Program-made: the position numbers and the translations under genes
Shown here: positions 8,983-17,799 of the stretch, in pieces
Layout of the letters: every line of letters starts with the position of its first letter
Position numbering within the stretch: position 1 is the stretch's first letter
The notes under the pieces: generated by a model
Database searches by the model: none
Seen by the model: only the letters and a program-made list of their open reading frames with translations
What the model was told of the DNA's origin: nothing
NCBI GenBank assembly: GCA_965225715.1
Contig: CBDDBK010000002.1
Location: 806,001 to 870,000 of the forward strand
DNA: 64,000 nucleotides
DNA from: CBDDBK01 sp965225715
Lineage (GTDB): Bacteria; Bacteroidota; Bacteroidia; Cytophagales; Flammeovirgaceae
Reading direction: 5' to 3'

Positions 8983-9654
8983 TTAATAAGGCAAATCTAC
9001 CTCCAATTGTTTTATTCCTATTTGGCGATGATAGTCTATAAAAGCAACTTCGCCCCCAAACCAAGCGAATACCTCTTTGCGATTCAGCTTGCTATTTTTG
9101 TTAGAAACATAAGAATAATAAGATGAATAGGCCCAGTCTATAGCTTCCTTAACAAAGCCATGATGCACCGCATTATTATGAATATAAGCTATCAAACGCG
9201 TGTAATAAGAATCATTATCAACTAATTTGCGTTCGAGACTTTCTAAAAATAATCTCCCTTTTCGATCATATTTTTTGTTAAACGCTTTAGTATAGGCATT
9301 TAGCCAATTGGAAAATTGTTTGCTGTTTAAACCTGCGAGGTTTTTAAAACCTCGTAGGTTTGTTAAACCTTGCGGGTTTGTTAGGTTTTTTTTCAAACCT
9401 TGAGGGTTTCCCCATCGCAAACTTTTATAATAATTTCCCAAAACCTTTTCTTCTTTCAGCCGCAACAAAAAATGAAAATGATTGGGCAACAAGCAATAGG
9501 CAAAGGTATCGGCAATAGGATAAATATACTGGGCATACCTTTGCAAAAAATACCGATAATTTTCAGGACAACGAAAAATATTTTCATTTCCGTTGCCGTG
9601 ATTATAAACGTGGTAAGTTTTACCTGCCAAAAAAGGAATCCGTTTGTTGCCCAT
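8983..9654 (-). CDS. REP-associated tyrosine transposase (RAYT), copy 1
   Basis: The ATG at 9654 (MGNKRIPFLAGKTYHVYNHG) matches family starts; upstream codons in frame are not conserved. The 223-residue Y1_Tnp protein has the HUH motif in PNHFHFLLRL and the nucleophile-type tyrosine in NAYTKAFNKKYDRKGRLF. RAYTs are single-copy HUH nucleases that move or maintain REP palindromes, normally cutting near GTAG-type motifs. Here the palindromes carry CGTAGG. Remarkably, REP sequence is embedded in frame inside this gene (about 9330-9410), encoding the linker NPQGLKKNLTNPQGLTNLRGFKN. The second copy at 52122 is six codons shorter in exactly this linker. REP arrays flank both sides. Confidence 0.88.
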   Translation of the reverse strand: MGNKRIPFLAGKTYHVYNHGNGNENIFRCPENYRYFLQRYAQYIYPIADTFAYCLLPNHFHFLLRLKEEKVLGNYYKSLRWGNPQGLKKNLTNPQGLTNLRGFKNLAGLNSKQFSNWLNAYTKAFNKKYDRKGRLFLESLERKLVDNDSYYTRLIAYIHNNAVHHGFVKEAIDWAYSSYYSYVSNKNSKLNRKEVFAWFGGEVAFIDYHRQIGIKQLEVDLPY

Positions 9655-9674
9655 AAATTTTAAAATTAAAAAAA

Positions 9675-10380
9675 TTTCCAAACCCTTAAGGGTTTAAACA
9701 TATCAAAACCTCGTAGGTTTTTAAAACCTACGAGGTTTAACCCCCACTTCCCCCTTACTCCCCATAATACCAAATGTCATCTAAAACATTGTTCCTCCAA
9801 ACCTACGAGGTTTTTAAAACCTCGTAGGTTTAAATAGCTTATTTTCAACATCTCCAAACCCTCAAAGTTTTTAAAACCTTGAGGGTTTTCCTAACAAACC
9901 TCTCAGGTTTTTAAAACCTACGAGGTTTCCTAGGTTTTCCCTCACTCCCCATAATACCAAATGTCATCTAAAACATTGTTCCTCTAAACCTACGAGGTTT
10001 TAAAAACCTCGTAGGTTTAAATAGCTTATTTTCAACATCTCCAAACCCTCAAAGTTTTTAAAACCTTGAGGGTTTTCCTAACAAACCTCGTAGGTTTTAA
10101 AAACCTACGAGGTTTAACCCCCACTTCCCCCTTACTCCCCATAATACCAAATGTCATCTAAAACATTGTTCCTCCAAACCTACGAGGTTTTTAAAACCTC
10201 GTAGGTTTAAATAGCTTATTTTCAACTTTTCCAAACCTCGTAGGTTTTAAAAACCTACGAGGTTTAACCCCCACTTCCCCCTTACTCCCCATAATACCAA
10301 ACGTTATTTAAAACATTATCCCTCCAAACCTACGAGGTTTCAAAAAACCTCGTAGGTTTAAGTAGCTAATTTTCAATATT
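9675..10380 (-). repeat. REP array with four orphan Kelch gene ends
   Basis: About 700 bp of alternating palindromes of two classes: arms AAACCTACGAGGTTTT, and arms AAACCCTCAAGGTTTT (often with mismatches). Four times (about 9755-9795, 9945-9985, 10133-10175, 10280-10325) the minus strand carries the last codons of a Kelch-type gene, reading roughly NVLDDIWYYGE and a stop. No complete gene is attached to these tails. Units repeat at about 145-190 bp. A much longer array of the same kind, in the opposite orientation, lies at 47700-49735. Confidence 0.8.
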
Positions 10381-10403
10381 TTTAAACCCGGGTTTACCAG
10401 AAT

Positions 10404-10462
10404 GGGCTTTGGGTTAGCAGGGCTTTAGGCTAAAGCCTTTTAGCCCTGCCACCCCAAAGCCC
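10404..10462. repeat. Long hairpin downstream of paralog B variable region
   Basis: A long interrupted inverted repeat: GGGCTTTGGG pairs with CCCAAAGCCC, AGCAGGGCT pairs with AGCCCTGC, and the core on the minus strand is AGGCTTTAGCCT. The core differs by one base from AGGCTTAAGCCT, found just after the stop codons of paralogs D and F. It could be a terminator or the structural element that DGR targets often carry downstream of the variable region. Confidence 0.65.
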
Positions 10463-10482
10463 TTTTTTATTTTTTTTTTGAC

Positions 10483-12940
10483 CTAAAAAAGAAAAACTAA
10501 ACGAAAACCGTTGTCGTAGTCCCTGCTGGATGGGTTGATGTAGCCCCGATACGATAAACGACAATACTCGCCGTCATTGCTCCAACCGCCCCCACGTAAA
10601 ACACGAAAAGAACCACTGCTAGGGCCCGTAGGGTTTGTCTGAGCAGTGCTGCCGTATGAACCATACCAATCCTGACACCACTCCCACACATTACCAGTCA
10701 TATCGTAAAGCCCCAACTCATTAGGCGCCTTTGTGCCAACAGGATGAGTCCGAATCCCATTAAAATTGCTTTGCCCAGTACTGTTGCTGTTGCTGCTGTA
10801 CCAAGCCACATCGCCAACTGTATTGCTGCCGCTAAACTGGTAGTTTTGGCTTGAAGTGCCACCGCGGGCAGCAAATTCCCACTCAGCTTCTGTCGGCAAA
10901 CGACCACCCGCCCACTTCGCAAAGGCATTCGCCCCAAACCAAGATACCTCTATCATCGGATAATTATCCAAACCGCTTTCCACCAAAAAGGTGCCCCCAC
11001 TATAATAAAGCATGCAATTCGAACCGTTGATGTCCACATATTCCACCGTGCCGTATTGGGGATCGTTATAAGACCCTGTACTGCTCACGCCGCCTAAAGC
11101 ATTTAAAAAAGCAGCGTACTGAGCATTCGTAATCTCATATTGGCTCAGCTTAAAAGAAGAAACGGTCACCGTATGCAAGGGCGATTCATCTGAATCACAA
11201 CTGTGCCCATTGATATCATCTCTTCCGGTTTTGCAGCCCCTTTCAAAAGTGCCGCCTGATACGGTTACCTTGGCAATATTTTCAATGATGTTGAGGACAT
11301 CCGTAATAGTAATCGTAACACTTTTTTCATAGTTTTCTCCGCCACCGTCGGTGCTGCGGATACGGATGCTGTAGCTATTTTTGGCTTCAAAATCAAAAAC
11401 AGCAGAGCTTCGTAAACTTGTTCCGCTGATATTAAAACTGCTGTTGTCCGTGCTTCCGGTGCCGCTAACTAAACTATACGTGTGGGTATTTCCGGCATCG
11501 GGGTCGCTGGTTGTCAGGTTGCCCACAACTGTATTGGCAACAAGATTTTCGGCAATGCTGCTGTTGCTCAGGGTGATATTGGTCGGGGCTTCGTTTAGGT
11601 CGGTTACTGAAATGGTAAAAGCCATTTCTATCGCGTCATTGGTGCCCAAATTGGTACTGCGGACGCGTATGCTGTAACTACTTTTTGTTTCAAAATTAAA
11701 AACGGTGCTATTACGCAATTCGTTGTTAATAAGTTGGAAATTGCCGTTGTTGTCGCTTCCCGTTCCGCTGACCAAACTATAGGCAAAGGTGCCTCCGCCT
11801 GTGGTGCTGAAGGTGCCTATATTGCTGTTCGCGGCTCGATTTTCAACGATAGACGCATTCGATAACAAGATGGTCGGAATCGTTTCGTTCAGGTCGGTGA
11901 CGGTAATGGTAAAGACTTTGGCAAAAACTTGGTTTTCGCTGTCTCGCGTTTCTATACGGATGCTGTGGCTATTTTTGCTCTCATGGTCAAAGCTAGTCGA
12001 TGTGCGCAGCTGATTGGCATTAATATTAAAATTGCTGTTGTCTGTGCTTCCGGTGCCGCTAACCAAACTGTAGCTGTGGCTGTCGCCAGCCAGCATCGGG
12101 GTCATTGCTGGTCAAAGTGCCTATTACGGTGTTGCCGGGTTGGTTTTCAGCAATGGTATTATTACTCAAAGTCATATCAGTGGGCGGATTATTGATAGCG
12201 CCTTGGCTTGCGCTAGTAAAACTCACCTCGCTACTATAACTTGTCCCTGCGCCGTTAATGGCATAAGCCCGAATATAATAAGTTGTACTGGCACTTAAAT
12301 TAGTCAAGGGACTTGAAAATGTGCCTGTTTCGGTTTTTGCCCCCAGAGTGCTTTGGAAGGTAGTGCCGTCGGTGATGTCTGGATTGGGCGAGGTATGCCA
12401 AACGTGTCCGTGCTGCGTGATAGCGCCCGAGCCGATAGCATTGATAAAACCTTTAGCTACTGCGTTGGCTGTCTCTAGCCCCGATATATCGCTTCTGGAC
12501 ATACTCAGCGCAGGTGGTGAAGGTTTATGGGCTTTCACCGTTACATTTTTGGCACCGCCTTCCAAAGCCGAGCCATCATCGGCAACTGCGGTCACCTGAA
12601 TAGACCCCGTATTATCGCCCGGTGAAAGACGGTCACGGTCTATGGTTACGGTGATTTGGCTTTCGCCAGTACCCGTAATTTTTCCTGTAGTACTTTGAAA
12701 ATCGCTTATCCAATCCACCGATTCGGATACCGTCCAAGTGAGATTCTGTTGCCCCGTATTCTTAATGGCAAAAGCCAAGCTGTTGTCATTTTCGCCAAAG
12801 TCCAATTCGGCAGGGGCTATTTCCAAGCGGGCAGGCGATAATACTGGCGCCTCATCACAATTCAGCGCCGTATTTAAAGTCGCTGCTATCAATACACATA
12901 AAGGCAATAGTTTTGCCCAGAAAGAGAGTTTATTTTTCAT
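10483..12940 (-). pseudogene. BACON-FN3-cadherin-FGE surface protein (paralog B), frameshifted
   Basis: Start ATG at 12940. The 5' part encodes a signal/Cys28 leader, BACON (about 35-135), an FN3-like domain (140-245) and the first cadherin-like repeat. At about 12085-12095 the minus strand reads GATGCTGGCTGGCGACAGC, where paralogs read GATGCTGGCGACAGC. A tandem duplication of TGGC shifts the frame. The second frame runs from about 12105 to the stop at 10483 with two more cadherin repeats and a complete FGE-sulfatase/C-type-lectin domain (GGTFERGC...LPTEAEWEFAARGG...LYDMTGNVWEWCQDW). The last 43 codons (10483-10611) are a DGR-like variable region of a different type from C, D and F: GGGWSNDGEYCRLSYRGY, then INPSSRDYDNGFRLVF. 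Unless the frameshift is an assembly error or a reversible switch, no full-length product is made. Confidence 0.75.
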
Positions 12941-12995
12941 GAAACTTATGTTTGTTTAAATAGTATATATATAAATAATTGGTTTTTAACTATTC

Positions 12996-13028
12996 CAAAC
13001 CTCGTAGGTTTTAAAACCTACGAGGTTT
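12996..13028. repeat. REP palindrome upstream of paralog B
   Basis: Arms AAACCTCGTAGGTTTT and AAAACCTACGAGGTTTT. It lies between the shared leader of paralog B and the next intergenic region. Confidence 0.8.
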
Positions 13029-14301
13029 TCTGAAAAACAAAAAAAGAATTAAAAAAAGGAAAAACCAACTAAATGTTTGGAATCCAAAGAAAAATTGTTT
13101 GGATTCCAAAAATATGCTGGGTCATAGCCATGCTATTTATATCTTTAAAATGCTCATTTTCAATATAAATACGTTAAAATCTCCAAAAATTCTATTTTTT
13201 CCACCCCACTCAAGGTTTTTAAAAAACTTTGAGGGTTTGAGAGTTTCCAGTTATCAAAATTGGTTTTCAAAAACAAAAAAAATTAAAAATATCAGGATTA
13301 AAAAACGTAAAAAGGCGTTGGAACACAACAGTACACTCTGGGGACAATTCAGAACATAATAGTACACTTTTAGAACATCTTTGAACTGTTTTTTTAACTT
13401 GGTGGATAATTTTTTTTACCCAAAAGATATTTTTTATGGCGAGGCTATTTTATTTTTGCGAAACGTTATAGCCATGCTATTTTATTTCAGAAAACAGACG
13501 TTTTCACAATCAGTGAATTAAAATCTCTAAAAATCCCTTTTTAATTTGAAGTGACTATAGAATCCAAAAAAATCTTTTTTCAAATAACTTGATCACTAAA
13601 CTATGCTGTTAATCAGCTAACAATGCAGTAAATTAATGATAACTCTCAATACACCTATTGTATTTGGCGTAGGTATTTTTAATTTATTTGATGCCTTTGA
13701 ACCAGAAATTTTGTGTGGTGTTTATTGTAGTTATACCGTGCCAGAAGGATTACCTTTTTGTAATATGATCGTTTTAAATAGGGTGCCAAGCGAAAAAAAA
13801 CGGACTCGCCCGTTCGATTTGCAAAACCTGAAAAATTGCCAGAAGAAATAATTCGATATATCCGTAAAAATGGGCTACGTTTTGAATTGCAGCGGCAAAT
13901 TCATTTTGATAAAAAAGATTTAAATCATGAACAATCCAGCTCTATTCATTTTTTTAATGCTATGCAGCAACTGGATTATAAGGGTTGATTGATTTATTTT
14001 TTGAAAAAGCGTGTTATCAACTTATAGTTAAAAAAATAGGAAACGAGCTGAAAACTATTTTAGTTTAGCCAAACAGTTTGGCTTAGATAATCATTGTAAA
14101 CAAGAATTTAATAAATTAAAAAAATGAGATTTATATAACGATAGTTCAATAAATTTTGTTAATACTTTGATAGTAAATTGTTTATATTTTAACTTTAAAA
14201 AAATTGTAGGTCTTTCCAAAAATTGCTGAACTATTAGGATTTTAAAAAATTAAATAATTGGTTATCAATATTATAAATTTAATACTTTATCATTATTCAT
14301 C
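13029..14301. other. Intergenic region with repeats and a decayed ORF
   Basis: A palindromic pair built on TTGGAATCCAA/TTGGATTCCAA (13076-13110) recurs at 43070-43112. A weak class-2 REP lies at 13205-13245. At about 13440-13570 a degenerate relative of the 95-bp repeat (TTTGCGAAACGTTA) is present. From 13636 to about 13990 two overlapping frames look like one decayed gene: one reads MITLNTPIVFGVGIFNLFDAFE, the other EKLPEEIIRYIRKNGL and continues to about 13987. They join only through a frameshift, and no family was recognised. Nothing convincing is seen between 13990 and the relA start. Confidence 0.4.
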
Positions 14302-16617
14302 GTGAGTATCGTTCAAGAAGAAAATAAACGGATTATTATAGCCTATAAAAGGTTATTAAAAACAGTCAACGAAACTATTGGAGTTCAACCTAAAGAAAAT
14401 ATTTTAAGAAAAGCTTTTGAGGTTGCTGTAGATGCTCATAAAAACCAAAGACGCAAAAGTGGAGAGCCGTACATTTTACATCCCATTGAGGTAGCAAGGT
14501 TAATTTTAAGCGAAATGAAACTTCACGACTTTACTTCTGTGATAGCAGCTTTACTGCATGACGTTGTCGAAGATAATGAAGATTATACCATTGAATATAT
14601 AAATAAACACTTTGGACCAGAAATAGCCCAAATGGTTTCATCTTTGACAAAAATAAAACGTCTTAGTAGAAATGCGTTTAGTCAACTTCGTTCTCGAAAT
14701 GTTGATATGAATTTAACAAGAGCAGACCTTACGGGTGGCAATCAACTGCTTTTATTAAAAACTATTGTTCAAGACCCGCGTATTATTTTGATCAAGTTTG
14801 CCGATAGGTTACACAACATGCGTACTATACAACAACTCAATGATTTGAAAAGAAAACGAATCATTGCCGAAACCGAAATTTTTTATATCGCCTTAGCCTA
14901 CCGTTTAGGATTATATAAAGTTAAGTCAGAACTAGAAGATATTGCTTTTCATTATTCTTATCCCGATGAATATGCTCATATTGAAAATAGTCTAAAAACA
15001 AAATTTAAACATCAAGAAAGTTTTATAGAAGAATTTAAAAAAGAATTTAAAAATATTTTAGAGTCTTTGAATCTGAGAAATATAGAAATTACAGGACGTT
15101 TAAAAAATATATATTCTATTTATAAAAAAATAAAACGCAAAAAAGTAAGTATTAATGAAATTTACGATTATTACGCTATTCGGATTGTTTTTGATTGTAA
15201 ACAAGAAGAAGAAATTAATCTCTGTACTCAAATTTTTAAAATTATTAACAATACGTACAAAAACAGTAAAAAACGCCATAGAAACTGGCTTGTAGAAACC
15301 CGAAGCAATAATTATCAAGCTATTCATACAACTATTTTCCACAAAGAAGCCAAAAACTGGATAGAAGTTCAAATTCGTACTAAGCGTATGCATGAGATGG
15401 CTGAATATGGTTTAGCAGCGCATTGGAATTATAAAAATGTTAAACTTTACCCACCTAACTTAGCGTCTGCTTTTTCTGATGATAAGTTAGAAAAATGGTT
15501 TGAACATATTCGAAAAGCCTTAACTGACAAAGATTATGGCGATAAAAATTGGAATGAAATTTCAGCCCGTTTGTCCAAAGATTTTTTTGGCGTAACGATT
15601 ACAGTTTTTACTGCTCAAGGTCAACAACAGGTTTTGCCCAAAGATGCTACTGTATTGGATTTTGCTTTTCATGTTAATAAAGATAAGGCTTTAAAATGCT
15701 TAGCAGCTAAAGTGAACTATGAAATAAAAGAAAAAGGATACCCCTTAAAAAATGGTGATATTGTAGAATTTTTAGATTCAGATAGTGTTCAAGTTGACCA
15801 AGATTGGTTAATATTGGTTACAACAGATAAAGCTAAGTATCTTATTTCTAAACATTTAGATATTGTTAGACAAAAAATGATTGTTAATGGCAAAGATATA
15901 CTCAAAAAAATACTTGAGGAAAACAAATTGCCTTATAACGAGAAACTCATAAAACATTTTTATCAAAACGTATATGATAATGAAGAAGATTTTTTGTGCG
16001 ACTTAGGTATGAAAAAAGTACCTGATTTATCTTTTGAACTGGGCTTGAACGATACTTTAAAGCCTAAAATTATTGATGAAAAGCCAAACGAACAAGGTGA
16101 TATCATATTTATTGGAGGGCAAGATAAAAAGCGTTTAGCTGATTGTTGTAAACCGCTGTTAGGCGATGATATTGTGGGTATTCGTAGAAACATAACTTCA
16201 AAAGATAATCTTGAAGTTCATCGAACAACATGTTTATCGGTCAAAAATGTTTTGGGTATGCATAAAAATGCTTTGGTAAAAGTAAAATGGCAAAAGGCAG
16301 ATGGCGTAAATGAAACTTGTATTTATATCCACGGACTTGAAAAAAAAGGATTAATTGGAAATATAGCTCAAAAACTCAACTATGAATCTAATTTTAATAT
16401 TAACGGCTTATTTATTAGTTTAGATAAGTCGGGTGCCTATTTTAGTGCCATTTTAAGTGTAGATGTTCAAAATGCCAAAATATTAGAACGTATTTTAAGG
16501 GAAATTAAAACTGTAGAAGGCGTCCGAGAAGCCAGACGCATAGAAGATGAATACCACTTCAAAATGAAAAAAGATTTTAGCGGTAAATTATTACAACTCT
16601 TAGAAAATAGTTTATAA
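14302..16617 (+). CDS. relA: Bifunctional (p)ppGpp synthetase/hydrolase RelA/SpoT
   Basis: A 771-residue protein of full family length. The GTG at 14302 is the best start; no ATG lies nearby in frame. The HD hydrolase domain has His60 in ILHPIEVA, His86-Asp87 in ALLHDVVED and the later FADRLHNMRT, so hydrolysis appears intact. The synthetase domain spans about 260-380 (YDYYAIRIVFD, NNYQAIHTTIF). A TGS domain (GVTITVFTAQGQQ...LKNGDIVEFL) lies at about 430-495, with helical and ACT domains in the C-terminal third. It synthesises and degrades the stringent-response alarmone. Bacteroidota usually encode one or two such long Rel proteins. It stands alone on the plus strand, with tsaB convergent to it. 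Confidence 0.95.
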   Translation: MSIVQEENKRIIIAYKRLLKTVNETIGVQPKENILRKAFEVAVDAHKNQRRKSGEPYILHPIEVARLILSEMKLHDFTSVIAALLHDVVEDNEDYTIEYINKHFGPEIAQMVSSLTKIKRLSRNAFSQLRSRNVDMNLTRADLTGGNQLLLLKTIVQDPRIILIKFADRLHNMRTIQQLNDLKRKRIIAETEIFYIALAYRLGLYKVKSELEDIAFHYSYPDEYAHIENSLKTKFKHQESFIEEFKKEFKNILESLNLRNIEITGRLKNIYSIYKKIKRKKVSINEIYDYYAIRIVFDCKQEEEINLCTQIFKIINNTYKNSKKRHRNWLVETRSNNYQAIHTTIFHKEAKNWIEVQIRTKRMHEMAEYGLAAHWNYKNVKLYPPNLASAFSDDKLEKWFEHIRKALTDKDYGDKNWNEISARLSKDFFGVTITVFTAQGQQQVLPKDATVLDFAFHVNKDKALKCLAAKVNYEIKEKGYPLKNGDIVEFLDSDSVQVDQDWLILVTTDKAKYLISKHLDIVRQKMIVNGKDILKKILEENKLPYNEKLIKHFYQNVYDNEEDFLCDLGMKKVPDLSFELGLNDTLKPKIIDEKPNEQGDIIFIGGQDKKRLADCCKPLLGDDIVGIRRNITSKDNLEVHRTTCLSVKNVLGMHKNALVKVKWQKADGVNETCIYIHGLEKKGLIGNIAQKLNYESNFNINGLFISLDKSGAYFSAILSVDVQNAKILERILREIKTVEGVREARRIEDEYHFKMKKDFSGKLLQLLENSL

Positions 16618-16691
16618 TCAGGTATTTCTGCATAAAATTAGGATGGCATAAAAAACTAAAAATCTTTTTTTCAAGTAGCATGACTATATAA

Positions 16692-17441
16692 CTATCCAAG
16701 TTTTGATTTTCCTTTAGTGGGTATAAAATTTTTTAGATATAAAGGTTGAAAATAAGATAAATCAACAAAATCTTGCTTTTTATATTTTTCTAAACCCAAC
16801 TTACCTAAATATTTAGCTTGTGGATAGATATTTTCAATACTAAACAGCTCCTTATCTTTATATTGAGTTTGACATTTTTTAGCACCTGAACCAAAAAGTA
16901 TAATTTGAAAATTATTGTTTTGATTTTGGATAAAATTTTTAAATATATCACTCTTTAAATCAATAAGTTTTGTTTTAAAAACGAGTTTCAAATCTGGCCT
17001 ATAAGCAGCCACATAAACCATCGTTTTACGAGCATCTAAAATAGGCATTAAGATAAATTTAGTATTGGTATTTTTAACTAAAAGTACATTGAGATAATGA
17101 TAAATTTGACAAGTCATAACCTTTAATGTATCAAGACTAATAAGTGGAATATTGTTAGCAAAACAAAGTCCTTTAGCTGTAGCTGTCCCAATTCGTAAAC
17201 CTGTATAAGAACCTGGACCAGAGGATAAAAAAACTGCTTTTAAAGCCTTAGTTGTGATATTTAAATATTCTAAAGCCTTGATAATTAAAGTAAAAAGATG
17301 ACTATTTTGGTTCTTAACCAAAAGTATTTCCTTATATATTAAAAGGTTTTCACCTTCATACACTGCTACCGAACAAATATTCCCCGATGTTTCTAAACCC
17401 AAATAATAATTCTTTTCTAAAAGATGTTGATTGGTTTTCAT
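16692..17441 (-). CDS. tsaB: tRNA threonylcarbamoyladenosine complex subunit TsaB
   Basis: A 249-residue ASKHA-fold protein. The N-terminus YYLGLETSGNICSVAVYEG and the motif AVFLSSGPGSYTGLRIGTATAKGLCF are diagnostic of TsaB. It pairs with TsaD (and TsaE) to transfer the threonylcarbamoyl group onto A37 of ANN-decoding tRNAs. The Sua5-type enzyme that makes the donor is also in this window (60722-61342). The gene is convergent with relA and divergent from sprA. Confidence 0.92.
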   Translation of the reverse strand: MKTNQHLLEKNYYLGLETSGNICSVAVYEGENLLIYKEILLVKNQNSHLFTLIIKALEYLNITTKALKAVFLSSGPGSYTGLRIGTATAKGLCFANNIPLISLDTLKVMTCQIYHYLNVLLVKNTNTKFILMPILDARKTMVYVAAYRPDLKLVFKTKLIDLKSDIFKNFIQNQNNNFQIILFGSGAKKCQTQYKDKELFSIENIYPQAKYLGKLGLEKYKKQDFVDLSYFQPLYLKNFIPTKGKSKLG

Positions 17442-17799
17442 GATATATAAGCAGAGATAGTAGCCCTACTAAGAAAAAAATACAATAAGGAGTCTTTAAT
17501 AAAATTAGAATTATAAGAAGTAAACCTAAGTTTATAGTTTTTAAATTTTGACTATTAATAATCTTGAAATGAGCATATTTAACCTAATTAAACAGTCAAC
17601 TATTTTTTTGTTTTTATGATATTACTCATATTCAATTTTTTTATAAAATTGTTAAAATATTAACTCAAATGAAATAATCGTTACTCATTTATTTATAAAT
17701 AAAAGTTATTTGGTTAATTAGGATTTAATTTTCTATAATTTGTTTTTTAGAAAAAAATTGATTTAATCGTTTAAAATTAGAAATAACTTGTTTGATAAA
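17442..17799. promoter_or_regulatory. Divergent promoter region tsaB/sprA
   Basis: About 358 bp of very AT-rich DNA separates two divergent genes and must hold both promoters. A TATAATTTG box at about 17734-17742 resembles the Bacteroidota -7 element (TAnnTTTG) loosely, some 60 nt before the sprA ATG. No gene or stable hairpin is seen. Confidence 0.35.

Noticed and set aside
13300..13380. Repeated AGTACACT motifs as the end of an IS or an operator
   Set aside because: Only two short copies in unlike context, with no coding sequence or inverted partner nearby.
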